Origin: JAJYZP01 sp049964535
GTDB lineage: Bacteria; Actinomycetota; Acidimicrobiia; Acidimicrobiales; Acidimicrobiaceae
Reading direction: 5' to 3'
DNA length: 12,672 nucleotides
Assembly (NCBI GenBank): GCA_049964535.1
Contig: JBMFXG010000068.1
Location: forward strand, 1-12,672
In this document: one piece after another, positions 1 through 8,439 of the stretch
Numbering within the stretch: position 1 is the stretch's first letter
How the letters are laid out: each line of letters opens with the position of its first letter
Program-made: the position numbers and the translations under genes
Notes under the pieces: model-generated
Databases searched by the model: none
What the model was told of the DNA's origin: nothing
Seen by the model: only the letters and a program-made list of their open reading frames with translations

Positions 1-868
1 TGACCGTCAACCCCAAGACTATGAAGGCAACGATCTCGCCGAGGCTAGCAAGTGCGCCGTGGAAGCGCTCGACTTCAACTTTGAAAGGAGCACGCGCATC
101 ACCGAGCGAGATACCTGCAACGAAGACCGCCAAGAAGCCAGAGCCGTGCAACAAGGTAGCCAGTCCGTACACCAAGAGCATCACCGCAACGGTCCGAAGC
201 GGGTAGAGGCTCTCGCTCGGCAGTGAGACCCGTCGCATAAATGCGATCAAGATACGACCACCGATGATCCCGACCGCAGCTCCGACCACCATCTCAACAA
301 CGAAGCTCAATCCAACCGAAGTGATCGCCGAGAGCGAGACCGAACCCGCACCGAGCAGACTCACCATCAGCGCTATACCAACTGGATCGTTTGCCCCCGA
401 TTCTCCTTCCAGAATCGTGCCAGCTCGACCCTGCAGCTCCCTCCGCCCAAGGACCGAGAAGACGACAGCTGGATCGGTAGGGGCGATCGCCGTGGCAAGC
501 ACCAAGGACCCAAACCATGAGAGCTTCAAGAAGACTACGAGCACCACTGCAAGCACAAGAACCGTGAGAAAAGTCCCTAGTACGCCGACGACAGTGACAG
601 CCCCGAGAACGGGTCGAAGGCGCCGCCAACCGAGATGAAGGCCCCCGTCGAAGAGGATGCCGAGTAGTGCCACGGTCACCACCCGTTCCACGGTCGAGGA
701 CCCAACCCGCAGGTGAGGAAACGTATTCACGACGATTGCGGCTCCCACGAGGAAGAAGGTGGGTGCAGGAATCGCTATCTTCTCGGTGAGTCGATTCGAG
801 AGTATGGCGACAAGCCCAACGATCGCAACGAGCAGTAGATCGAGTGCAAAGTTATTCGTTGTAGCCAT
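1..868 (-). CDS. Cation:proton antiporter, NhaP2-like, partial (C-terminus beyond window)
   Basis: This encodes an inner-membrane antiporter that should exchange protons for K+ or Na+ and help set cytoplasmic pH and ion balance. Reading the minus strand from the ATG at 868 gives 289 uninterrupted residues to the window edge, starting MATTNNFALDLLLVAIVG. Almost the whole stretch is hydrophobic helices. The family signatures are LFDGGLHLGW (72-81), APTDPAVVFSVL (129-140) and LEGESGANDPVGIAL (153-167). The TDP and ND residues (D132, D161) match the conserved ion-translocation positions of CPA-type exchangers. The GES-GANDP wording resembles NhaP2/CvrA potassium/proton antiporters more than classical NhaA. 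A GGGAG lies 4 nt before the ATG; an in-frame TTG directly upstream is an alternative start. Related proteins are about 480-580 residues, so roughly half is missing on the left, including any regulatory tail that would settle the subfamily. Family assignment is secure; the ion is inferred. Confidence 0.93.
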   Translation of the reverse strand, partial: MATTNNFALDLLLVAIVGLVAILSNRLTEKIAIPAPTFFLVGAAIVVNTFPHLRVGSSTVERVVTVALLGILFDGGLHLGWRRLRPVLGAVTVVGVLGTFLTVLVLAVVLVVFLKLSWFGSLVLATAIAPTDPAVVFSVLGRRELQGRAGTILEGESGANDPVGIALMVSLLGAGSVSLSAITSVGLSFVVEMVVGAAVGIIGGRILIAFMRRVSLPSESLYPLRTVAVMLLVYGLATLLHGSGFLAVFVAGISLGDARAPFKVEVERFHGALASLGEIVAFIVLGLTV

Positions 869-1943
869 CAAGCTCCCAGGTCCAGCCAGATCTCTGTTCC
901 ATCGCCGACCAGACTTCCCGGCACTCCGCATCTACGATAACTGGTTGTTTACCAAGACCATCCCGGAGACGAGACAGCTCAAGTCCTACCGTTGCCCTAC
1001 GGCACAACCCAGATCTACGAGCGTTTCCAACAAAGCTCCTACGGCACCCAAAGATCTGCCCGCTCGCCACACTCTCTGCATCCTCGCACGCTAGCCCACA
1101 GTGAGGTCGAATCGACAGCGGTACCGCGAGATGATGACGCAGGCATCCCTGCGCTCTCTCAACCCAGCGAGGGCAACGGGTCTCTTTCTTCGCTTCGCTA
1201 CCACGGATTGCGAGAACGCGCTGCAACTCTACTGGTAGCCATGCGAACGAGCCGTATTCAACGAGCCTCTCGAGAGGTCAGGGCACAAGAATCGCGTACG
1301 GGCAGTAACAACCATCGCACACGACAGTTCGAGCCTCAACGTTGAAGGTACTGCTCATAGATACCTGTTCGCGACGATCTACTCGCCGCTATCTCTTCAT
1401 CGGCCCCAAACACGCTGAGGAGTCGAAGCCGCAGGCTGAGATGAACGCTTCGCAAACGTCATCACCTCACTACGGAGATGACTACCTACTACCCCATCGC
1501 ACACCTTGAGCTCTCAGCTCACAGAAAGCTCAAAAGCACCACGCTGGAGGCCACGACCGATCGCTCCTCCAACTCCACATCTTCTCTCAGAGCTCTCAGC
1601 GCTCCTTCGATAGCGCACCGAGCCCCTCTCAGAGAATCACACAGACAGAACGACTCCCTGAGTCTGAGCCTGAAACCGAAGAACTACAACGCAATCGTTG
1701 CCCGCACCGTATCGATCGGCAGCCCTCACTGAGATAACCTCACGCCGGGTGGCGGTCTCTTATGAGAGGGCCGCCGGGCCCTGGTGCGGTTCTCCGCCAA
1801 GCCGTCGGAGAGGAGACTTCAGCACCGCGAAACGGCTGGAGTAACGAACCAACGCAACCCCCAACTGCATCCTTCAAACCTGAGCCAAAGCTCACAGCAC
1901 AGCCGCTCTCTCGTCGGTGACGCACGCTGTTCCCAACGAAGCT
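869..1943. other. Long stretch without a convincing gene
   Basis: About 1,075 bases lie between two minus-strand genes that read leftwards, so this holds the 5' side of the antiporter gene and the 3' side of the S9 peptidase gene. The open frames here (852-1226 minus, 992-1345 plus, 1478-1732 plus, 1784-2131 plus) are rich in Arg, Ser and Pro, have no domain I recognise and no good ribosome binding site. The plus strand is C-rich, as in the rest of the window. The only clear structure is the GC-rich hairpin at 1751-1775. A decayed gene cannot be excluded by eye, but I could not recognise one. Confidence 0.6.
1751..1775 (-). terminator. GC-rich hairpin downstream of the S9 peptidase gene, possible terminator
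   Basis: GGCGG (1751-1755) pairs with CCGCC (1771-1775), and CTCT (1757-1760) pairs with AGAG (1765-1768). The loop is TATG, with a one-versus-two base internal mismatch. It lies about 170 nt past the stop codon of the minus-strand peptidase gene. No T-run follows on either strand, so it is not a canonical intrinsic terminator. It could be a T-less actinobacterial terminator or an mRNA 3' stabiliser. Confidence 0.3.
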
Positions 1944-3797
1944 CTAGAGATGTGCATCGAGAAAGGCGAAGGCCCTCGGGTACGCATCGAGTTTGTTCTT
2001 CAGGCGTGCTAGGCCATGCCCTTCGTCCTCGTAGATCACAAGTTCGCAAGGTACACCACGTTCCTTCAGTGCGTTCGTCATCTGCACCGTCTCCCCGACC
2101 GGGACCCTGGGATCGTTTCGTCCATGAATGACGAAGAGCGGGGCCCTCATCGCCTCAACGGACCGTAACGGCGACGCAGCCTCCAAGAAGGAACGGTCGT
2201 CCTTGAGCGAGCCATACTCCTTCTCTCGGTGCGCCCGACGGTAGGCCGAGGTATTCTCCAAGAAGGTCACAAGATCGGAGATACCGACGATATCGACTCC
2301 GGCCGCCCAGAGCTCTGGCTGGAACGCAAGGCCTGCAAGAACCATATATCCACCGTAGGATCCTCCCCAGAGCACCGCTCGTTCGCCATCAAAGCCGTTG
2401 CTCGCTATCCACCCATGAACCGCAGCGAGATCCTTGACGGAGTCGAGTCGTTTCGTTGTGTCGTCGAGCGCAGCGTATCGTTTACCGTATCCGGTGGATC
2501 CCCGAACATTTGGGACCACGACGGCGTAGCCACTGACCACCAACGCTTGGACGATCGGGTTAAAGCTCTGTTGCGACTGACTCTCTGGGCCCCCGTGAAT
2601 GAGAACGACCACTGGTGGCTTCCCATCCTTCTCTCTCTCTTTTGAGAGCGGACGAAGGAAAAACAGGGGGATCTCCTCGCCGTCGAAGCTCTTCACCGAA
2701 GCGCTCTCGGCGCTTCCGAGCTCCAAGGAGGCAAGCTCAGATGGGACGCTGCGAAGTCGTTGCGGCGCTGCGTCACCAACCGTAAAGACCCACGGCGCAG
2801 GAGGTTGGCGAACATTGGTCATAGTGAGATACAGTCGATGGGTTCCAGGCGCGAAGCGTGGTTTCGGGAAGTTCCACAGCGAGACGACTCCGGGCTCTGC
2901 AACCGGCATCGTGGACCGAACCGGTTCGGCCTCACTCTCGCGATCCACCAGGACCACCACATCGACTCCATCGTGATTTTCAAGAACTGCAAGGTAACGA
3001 CCATCGCTTGACACGTCCGCGAGGTCAACATCATAGGACTCACTAGCCGCAAGCACGTGTAAGGAGTCAAGGTCTGCTAGGTCTACCCGCCCAACTCGAA
3101 AGCGATCGTTACCTACGTTCGAGGCCAATACCAGCGACTCGTTGCCGATCCACACGGGAGACTCCGATTGGGCGGCCTCGTCGGGATGAGGAAGGACCAC
3201 CCTCTCCTCACCGGTCTCAATGTTGACGAGCACGAGATCACTATCGAGCGGCCGTGGTCCAGGTCGCAGGATCGTCAACCATCTCCCATCGGGAGAGAAG
3301 CCAGAACCCGGCTGACAGTACGCACCGGTCGGAAGAACCAAGCGATGCTCAAAGCTCGCAAGGTCACAGAGCCAGAGATCGAAATCGACTCCGTTCGCTC
3401 GATTGGAAAGATATGCCAGGAGTTTGCCATCGGGGCTCACCCCGCAGATGTGATGTCCGTATCGGGGATCCTCCGTGAGAGCGCTCAGTTGGTCCGTGGT
3501 CTCATACGGTCCACCGAGCGTACCGAGCGTATCGAGGAGGTAGAGCTGATGACACTCGTCTCCACCTTGATCGATCTCCACGACTACCTGCGATCCCGTG
3601 CCCACAAAAACTGCCCGGCCTACTGGACGGTCGAGAGCGGTCACAGGTCGCAACTCCGTCTCACTCCCCGACAACAGACCAAGCTGCATGGTACCACTCT
3701 CGTCCGATCGGACCAGGACTCCTTGCGACCGGTCGAGGCCGACGTCGGTGATCGCACACGATGGAAGTGTCAAAAGTTGAGAGAGAAGTTCTGCCAT
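1944..3797 (-). CDS. S9 family serine peptidase (prolyl oligopeptidase / acylaminoacyl-peptidase type)
   Basis: This encodes a 617-residue oligopeptidase predicted to hydrolyse short peptides in the cytoplasm; no signal peptide is visible. Residues 1 to about 370 form a beta-propeller-like gate with recurring 'SPDGR/KxLAYLS' blades (GVSPDGKLLAYLS, GFSPDGRWLTIL, VSSDGRYLAVL). Residues from about 380 form the alpha/beta-hydrolase domain. The oxyanion region is VVVLIHGGPESQ, followed by PNVRGSTGYGK. The nucleophile lies in GGSYGGYM (S480), the acid in HGRNDPRVP (D562) and the histidine in DEGHGLA (H594), so the triad is complete. Length and order fit the S9C branch. The ATG at 3797 is preceded by AAGG with 7 nt spacing. 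It has long gaps on both sides and appears monocistronic. Substrate preference cannot be read from the sequence; the dipeptidyl-peptidase branch is less likely because membrane-anchor features are absent. Confidence 0.95.
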   Translation of the reverse strand: MAELLSQLLTLPSCAITDVGLDRSQGVLVRSDESGTMQLGLLSGSETELRPVTALDRPVGRAVFVGTGSQVVVEIDQGGDECHQLYLLDTLGTLGGPYETTDQLSALTEDPRYGHHICGVSPDGKLLAYLSNRANGVDFDLWLCDLASFEHRLVLPTGAYCQPGSGFSPDGRWLTILRPGPRPLDSDLVLVNIETGEERVVLPHPDEAAQSESPVWIGNESLVLASNVGNDRFRVGRVDLADLDSLHVLAASESYDVDLADVSSDGRYLAVLENHDGVDVVVLVDRESEAEPVRSTMPVAEPGVVSLWNFPKPRFAPGTHRLYLTMTNVRQPPAPWVFTVGDAAPQRLRSVPSELASLELGSAESASVKSFDGEEIPLFFLRPLSKEREKDGKPPVVVLIHGGPESQSQQSFNPIVQALVVSGYAVVVPNVRGSTGYGKRYAALDDTTKRLDSVKDLAAVHGWIASNGFDGERAVLWGGSYGGYMVLAGLAFQPELWAAGVDIVGISDLVTFLENTSAYRRAHREKEYGSLKDDRSFLEAASPLRSVEAMRAPLFVIHGRNDPRVPVGETVQMTNALKERGVPCELVIYEDEGHGLARLKNKLDAYPRAFAFLDAHL

Positions 3798-4316
3798 AGC
3801 GCTACCTTAGTGGATCGACCGCTCCAGATCGAGGCGAAACCTCAACTCAGAGAGCCCGGCTGCGACCAAGCTGCCGTAGCTTTGCCGCTACCTCCCCAGC
3901 TCTCGGAGTTGAAGAAGCTCAAAATCGACGACGTCGTTTGCAGCTCGATCGTAAAGATCGACAGAGCGTGCGACAGCATCCATTACCCGGCCCGACCCTC
4001 CATCAATCGATCTGCACGCCCCTCGCCAAGCGCAGAGCAGACCTCGTGGCTTGTCAGTGTTCACATCGATTCTGGGCGACCCCCGAACAAACGTCATCTA
4101 CCGATCTCTACTGGCTCTCTTTCCGCCGCCTTCATCATCAGCTGTTCAATGACCGAAGGTTCAAATCCTCGCCGATAGGGCCTCCGGATTTGATCAGCTA
4201 CCTCGATAGCGCCGAAGCTTATCGGTCTCCGTCACTACGACCCCTGCGACCTCTGTCGAAGCGGCAGCGGCTTCGCTGCACATACGTTAGGTACGAGCCC
4301 GGGTTACGAGCCATGG
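3798..4316. other. Intergenic stretch, no convincing gene
   Basis: About 520 bases lie between the peptidase gene and the upstream exporter operon, all transcribed leftwards. The plus-strand frame that crosses it (3168-4178) is mostly antisense to the peptidase gene. A minus-strand frame at 3888-4097 ends in a fairly protein-like stretch (MDAVARSVDLYDRAANDVVD) but lacks a good ribosome binding site or known family. A tRNA-like T-loop string (GGTTCAAATCC, about 4157) does not fold into a tRNA. A short perfect hairpin is listed at 4264-4279. Confidence 0.55.
4264..4279 (-). terminator. Short perfect hairpin after the exporter operon, weak terminator candidate
   Basis: GCAGCG (4264-4269) pairs exactly with CGCTGC (4274-4279) around the tetraloop GCTT. 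It sits 37 nt past the stop codon of the minus-strand permease gene, where a terminator would be expected. The stem is only 6 bp and no U-tract follows, so efficient intrinsic termination is doubtful. Confidence 0.2.
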
Positions 4317-5042
4317 TTACGCTCGACCGGTATCTCGCCGATAGACCAGATTGGCCACTGCGGCAAACCCAATGCTCCAGACAACGATAACCAGCCAGCC
4401 TTCAAGTGGCCATGGCGAACCACCCAACGAGATCGCTCCGGCACGAATCAGCCAGAAGGAGGGGATCAGTCGAAAGATCTCTCGAACAAGACCCGAACCA
4501 CCGAGGCTGCCAAATCCACCGCCAACCAGCAGAAAAAGTGTTGAGAGTCCTCCGGTAACGGGTCCCATAGTGTCGGTCTTGAGGAGATGGCCGATCATCA
4601 CGCCGAGCATGGTAAAGGGTAAGAGACCGACGAGAAATAGTCCTGTCATCGCCAACCACTGCGTGATCGACAGATGAACCCCAAAGAGGAGACCAATACC
4701 GTAGAGGACCGCAAGCGTCAAGAGAGCCATGACGTATCCACTGAGAATCTTCGCAAGGAAGTAGTACCAGGTCGGTATGGGGGCTATGCGCATCTGACGG
4801 GTCCAGCCGACCTCACGCTCGGAGGAGATCTTCGGACCGATGGAGATCGCTGCGATCAGCGCGCCGAAGCTCGCCATGGCGATCATGTAGTACAGCGGAA
4901 AGGGAACTCCTCCGAGGTCGTGGTGTCGATTCGGCCCCACAAATGCAACATAGAGGATGAGTGGCATCACGAACGAAAAAATAACAAAGCGACGATTCCG
5001 CAGCGTACGGAGAACCTCGAGACGTAGGTAGAGCGCTCCCAT
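4317..5042 (-). CDS. ABC-2 type exporter permease
   Basis: This encodes the membrane subunit of an ABC exporter, working with the ATPase encoded immediately upstream. From the ATG at 5042 the protein has 241 residues. An N-terminal amphipathic stretch (LYLRLEVLRTLRNRR) leads into the first membrane helix (FVIFSFVMPLILYVAFVG). About five more hydrophobic segments follow, with the cytosolic coupling loop SSEREVGWTRQMRIAPIP typical of ABC-2 permeases, and a short basic tail. An upstream TTG at 5048 is also in frame. However, AGGAGG ends directly before it and 6 nt before the ATG, so the ATG is the real start. That Shine-Dalgarno lies inside the last codons of the ATPase gene, whose stop is 2 nt from this ATG, so the genes should be translationally coupled. 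The protein resembles permeases such as Bacillus YvfS, of uncertain substrate. No two-component system is adjacent here. Confidence 0.92.
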   Translation of the reverse strand: MGALYLRLEVLRTLRNRRFVIFSFVMPLILYVAFVGPNRHHDLGGVPFPLYYMIAMASFGALIAAISIGPKISSEREVGWTRQMRIAPIPTWYYFLAKILSGYVMALLTLAVLYGIGLLFGVHLSITQWLAMTGLFLVGLLPFTMLGVMIGHLLKTDTMGPVTGGLSTLFLLVGGGFGSLGGSGLVREIFRLIPSFWLIRAGAISLGGSPWPLEGWLVIVVWSIGFAAVANLVYRRDTGRA

Positions 5043-5044
5043 CT

Positions 5045-5947
5045 TCAACCTCCTTCCGAGGTCAGTTCGACGAAGGCCTCTTCGAGGCTTCCCCCGGTTA
5101 CCTCAATATCGCGCACCGAATCGAAGCTCTGCAAGAGGCGATAGAGGACACGATCAGAGTCCGAACAGGTAAGGATGACCGTAGGTCCGTGACGCTCGAC
5201 CCCGACCACACCGTCGTACGATGCGAGATTGGAGAGCTCGACGTCAGGCAACGTCGCCCGAATCGTCTTTGCACCCACCTTGGCTTTGATCTGGCTCGGT
5301 GTGCCATCGGCAACGATCAAACCGCCGGCCATAAGCACCACCCGGTCGGCGTAGCTATCGGCCTCGTCCAGGTAGTGAGTTGCAAAAACGACCGTCTTAC
5401 GCTCCTCGACGACTGACCGAACCGCTCTCCAGAACTCTCGTCGGCCCTCAACATCGATGGCCGCAGTTGGCTCGTCAAGTACCAAAAGATCCGGATTCCC
5501 AACCAACGCGGCAGCAAAGCGCACACGCTGCGCCTGACCTCCTGATAGCGTGGTCGTCATCTGATCTCGAAACGAGTCACATCCGGTCAACGACAGGACC
5601 TCGTCGACCGGACGAGCCCGAGGATAGAAGGACGCCATCATGCGAATGAGCTCCCCCACCTTGAGATAGCTGAGCGGAACCCCACTCTGGAGCATCCCGC
5701 CAACCATTCCTTGAGCTATCGCTGAACTCGGACTCATGCCGAAGAGTTCGACTCTCCCACTATCTGGTCGAACGAGACCTAACGCCATGTCGAGCGTCGT
5801 TGACTTACCCGCCCCGTTCGGCCCGAGCACCGCTACGGTCTCACCTTGCAGAATCGTTAGGTCAACCCCACGAACTGCAGACAGCGCCCCATAACTCTTT
5901 CCGAGACCTGTAAGGACCACCGCTGCCTGCTCATTGGCTACTCTCAC
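5045..5947 (-). CDS. ABC exporter ATP-binding protein
   Basis: This encodes the cytoplasmic ATPase that powers the adjacent ABC-2 permease. Counted from the GTG at 5947 it has 300 residues. Walker A is GPNGAGKST (42-50), the Q-loop is GGMLQSG, the signature is LSGGQAQR (134-141), Walker B with D-loop is LLVLDEPTAAID (to 165) and the H-loop is FATHYLDEAD (H191). All catalytic positions are intact. The C-terminal 80-90 residues form the variable domain common in drug, antibiotic or lipid exporters of the CcmA/DrrA-like group. A TTG at 5956 would add three residues, but its first base is the last base of a perfect TATAAT box. The GTG lies 8 nt beyond that box, where transcription should start, so a leaderless mRNA beginning at or near the GTG is likely. 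The cargo is unknown. An immunity or drug-efflux role is possible but not shown. Confidence 0.93.
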   Translation of the reverse strand: MRVANEQAAVVLTGLGKSYGALSAVRGVDLTILQGETVAVLGPNGAGKSTTLDMALGLVRPDSGRVELFGMSPSSAIAQGMVGGMLQSGVPLSYLKVGELIRMMASFYPRARPVDEVLSLTGCDSFRDQMTTTLSGGQAQRVRFAAALVGNPDLLVLDEPTAAIDVEGRREFWRAVRSVVEERKTVVFATHYLDEADSYADRVVLMAGGLIVADGTPSQIKAKVGAKTIRATLPDVELSNLASYDGVVGVERHGPTVILTCSDSDRVLYRLLQSFDSVRDIEVTGGSLEEAFVELTSEGG

Positions 5948-5955
5948 GGTGCCCA

Positions 5956-6001
5956 ATTATATCCCTACTGTATCCCTATTGTAACTGTATGCTAACTGTC
6001 C
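5956..6001 (-). promoter_or_regulatory. Promoter with 11-bp-period direct repeats for the exporter operon
   Basis: On the minus strand the -10 hexamer is a perfect TATAAT (5961 to 5956), ending 8 nt before the GTG start at 5947. At 17-bp spacing the -35 would be TTACAA, a poor match, as expected of an activator-dependent promoter. Upstream are two direct-repeat pairs, both with exactly 11-bp period: ACAGTTA twice (plus coordinates 5993-5999 and 5982-5988) and TAGGGATA twice (5971-5978 and 5960-5967). The last TAGGGATA runs into the -10 box. Heptamer repeats about one helical turn apart are typical sites for OmpR/PhoB-type response regulators and SARP activators. The specific regulator is unknown and none is encoded in the window. 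Confidence 0.65.
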
Positions 6002-6843
6002 TCCCCAGCACCAAACATGGAGGCCTTGTGACGTCGAAGTAACCAACCAAGCCGATTCCCCTCCAAAGCCATAGCTCGATCGGCCACTTCACCTTTCAAC
6101 TCCATAGCGCAGGTCTCCTCCGGCGCAGCGCCGCTGCGCTCTCTCTGAGCTGAGAAGTCCACCGCCACGTCTCTGCAGCCCGGAAGGTACATCGGCGTGA
6201 AGAGCTCCGAGTATGGTTCTCAACAGCGCTGAGCACTGCAAGGTCAAGAGACAACAGGGCGGCTCCTCGGGAGGGCAGGCACATGGATAGTCCGCTCCTC
6301 CGATACCCTCATCTGGCTCCATCTGTTCAAGTTTGGCCCTGAGAGCTCACCTATCAACGACCTTCCTGGGCCGAGACGCTACCACAAGCGGTCCAAGCAT
6401 GCGCTGCCGACCAGAGCGAGAGTTGCCTTCAGAGCTTTTCCAGGATTCGCACTCCCATCCAAGAGCTCTCCTCTACACACCGATCATCCCTGAACGGACC
6501 GTGAGAGAAGCACGACCGGGAGACGAAACGGAAGCTGCCATCCCGTAACGCCTCAGCGCACCACGACCCAGGACCGGACCGCTACCATTGATCCGTGCTA
6601 TGAGCTGCTCCGTGCTGCGAGCGTTGCGCTCAGCCCGCCCTCGATCGAGCGAGCTCAACGACCGGATCGCACATCCAAAGAAGGTCACGGAAGCGAACCT
6701 CCTGTGTATGGTCATCGTCCACCTCACAGGACTACGAGCTCTCCTCATCGACCCGTCTCTCCAAAGCGGCTCGTACCACGATCACATCTGAGACCAAGGC
6801 CCCTCGAACCACTCGGACCATCGAGACCTACTAAAGTCCGAGC
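5962..6843. other. Divergent intergenic stretch, no convincing gene
   Basis: About 880 bases separate the leftward exporter operon from the rightward helicase gene. The left end holds the exporter promoter and repeats. The frames at 5992-6192, 6089-6322 and 6473-6748 (minus) and 6333-6548 and 6588-6791 (plus) have no recognisable domains, little hydrophobic-core pattern and no good ribosome binding sites. A tight hairpin at 6123-6139 (GCGCAGC, loop GCC, GCTGCGC) is the only strong local fold seen. A structured RNA or an eroded gene is possible but unproven. Confidence 0.55.
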
Positions 6844-8439
6844 ATGCGTCAGCGACAGGCACTCACCCTCATGATGAACGGGACCTCGGTATTTCTTACT
6901 GGAGCCCCCGGTGCGGGGAAATCATTTCTCGTGAACGAGTTCGTCAGACGATCCGCACGACGATCCCGCCGAGTCGCCGTCACGGCCTCAACCGGGATCG
7001 CAGCTACGCACATCGGTGGCGTCACCACTCACTCCTGGTCCGGTCTCGGAATCCGCCAGGAGCTCCGACCACAAGACATCGATACCCTCGCCTCCAATGA
7101 TCGTCTCGTCAAGCGTTACAACAGTGTCGATACTCTTCTGATCGACGAGATCTCGATGCTCCAAGGCAACTTTCTCGATATGCTCGACACCCTGGCGCGC
7201 GTCATTCGCGGAGCTGACGCTCCCTTTGGAGGTCTTCAAATGATCCTCGTCGGTGACATGTTCCAGCTACCACCGATCACACGCGGATCCAACGAGGTCG
7301 ACTTCGCCCATCTCAGTCACTCTTGGAGAGATCTCGACCCCTCCATCTGCTACCTCGACGAACAACATCGCCAGTCTGGCGACGACCTCGAAGAGATCCT
7401 TACCGCTCTCCGCTCGGCAGCCCTCACCGAACGTCACCGCACAATCCTCGAGTCCCGCTTGACCGTTCGTCCGCAACCGGACGAAGACGTCACGATGCTC
7501 TACGCACATAACGTGGACGTCGACACTATCAATGCACGTCGGCTAGCCCAACTTGAGGGAGATTCGAAGCTCTACCGTGCCACGACCCGGGGAACCGGAG
7601 TAGCACTAGAGACACTACAGCGAGGCATGCTTGCACCGATGGAGCTCGAGCTTAAACTTGGTGCCGAGGTTATGTTCGTAGCAAATGACCTCAACCGCTC
7701 CTACGTCAACGGGAGTCTCGGACACGTTACCGATCTCAGTGGGGATCGACCCACAGTCACACTGACTCGCAGCGGTCGGAGCATCAACGTGGATCTCCAT
7801 ACCTGGACGCTCGATGAAGATGGGGTCGTGAAGGCCGAGATTCGACAGCTCCCACTTCGGCTCGCTTGGGCTATCACGATTCACAAGTCCCAAGGGATGA
7901 GTCTCGATGCAGCAGAGATCGACCTCAGTCGCTCCTTCACGCCCGGAATGGGATACGTAGCGCTCTCACGAGTCAGAGACCTCCAAGGGCTCTTTCTGCG
8001 AGGCCTCAACAAGATGGCACTCACGCTCTCTCCGGAGATCTTCGACTTCGATCAAAGGCTTCAACGAAGCTCGGCGATTCTCGCTGCGCGCACTGAGGAG
8101 TACCCCGACGAACCCGAGAGCGTACCCGAGATCGCTGAACCAGATTCACAGACACCCGAAGGAGCCGGATCTCTCGACGACGACCTACTCGCCGCTCTCA
8201 AAAGCTGGCGTCGACACCGCTCTCGAGCAGACGGCGTCCCTGCCTACGTCGTCGCTCACGACGTCACACTCGAAGAGATCGCTCGACTGAGACCTCAAGA
8301 CGAAGCATCGTACAAGCGCATCAAAGGTATGGGACAGGCGCGCTGGGAGCGCTATGGTTTCGAGCTCCTCGCCCTCACTCTGAAAGACCGACAGCAAGAC
8401 CAAGCGTTCGGCCACCAAGAGAACCTCTGGGAGGCCTGA
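6844..8439 (+). CDS. Pif1-like superfamily 1B DNA helicase with C-terminal HRDC domain
   Basis: This encodes a 531-residue ATP-dependent helicase expected to unwind DNA 5' to 3' and to act on replication or recombination intermediates, possibly G-quadruplexes. Motif I is GAPGAGKS (20-27), motif Ia is TASTGIAA (48-55), Walker B is LLIDEIS (98-104), motif III is GDMFQLPPI (137-145) and a motif IV-like EQHRQ lies at 173-177. The UvrD_C_2 region has TIHKSQGMSLDAAEIDL (345-361) and motif VI is YVALSRVRDLQGL (371-383). An acidic Pro/Glu-rich linker (about 417-445) joins the core to an HRDC-type domain (about 446-512, with VAHDVTLEEIARLRP and IKGMGQARWERYG). HRDC domains usually bind nucleic acid and are best known from RecQ helicases. 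An in-frame TAA lies 12 nt upstream of the ATG, so this is the only plausible start. No Shine-Dalgarno is visible, and a TAAAGT at 6832-6837 would fit a leaderless mRNA. Confidence 0.95.
   Translation: MRQRQALTLMMNGTSVFLTGAPGAGKSFLVNEFVRRSARRSRRVAVTASTGIAATHIGGVTTHSWSGLGIRQELRPQDIDTLASNDRLVKRYNSVDTLLIDEISMLQGNFLDMLDTLARVIRGADAPFGGLQMILVGDMFQLPPITRGSNEVDFAHLSHSWRDLDPSICYLDEQHRQSGDDLEEILTALRSAALTERHRTILESRLTVRPQPDEDVTMLYAHNVDVDTINARRLAQLEGDSKLYRATTRGTGVALETLQRGMLAPMELELKLGAEVMFVANDLNRSYVNGSLGHVTDLSGDRPTVTLTRSGRSINVDLHTWTLDEDGVVKAEIRQLPLRLAWAITIHKSQGMSLDAAEIDLSRSFTPGMGYVALSRVRDLQGLFLRGLNKMALTLSPEIFDFDQRLQRSSAILAARTEEYPDEPESVPEIAEPDSQTPEGAGSLDDDLLAALKSWRRHRSRADGVPAYVVAHDVTLEEIARLRPQDEASYKRIKGMGQARWERYGFELLALTLKDRQQDQAFGHQENLWEA

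Noticed and set aside
294..629. 111-codon minus-strand frame at the left edge
   Set aside because: It is out of frame with the antiporter reading frame, which has all family motifs across the same bases.
992..1345. 117-codon plus-strand frame in the left gene-free stretch
   Set aside because: The composition is Arg/Ser/Thr-rich with no hydrophobic core or domain and no ribosome binding site.
3888..4097. 69-codon minus-strand frame upstream of the peptidase gene
   Set aside because: The last 30 residues look protein-like, but the start has no good ribosome binding site, the first half does not look like a protein and no family is recognised. Conservation in relatives would revive it.
3168..4178. 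336-codon plus-strand open frame
   Set aside because: It is mostly antisense to the S9 peptidase gene, whose catalytic motifs are unmistakable; the translated product has no domain and an odd Arg/Ser-rich composition.
4085..4185. Possible tRNA suggested by GGTTCAAATCC
   Set aside because: The T-stem pairs at only three positions, no matching acceptor strand or D-arm GG is found at the right distance, and no cloverleaf could be drawn.
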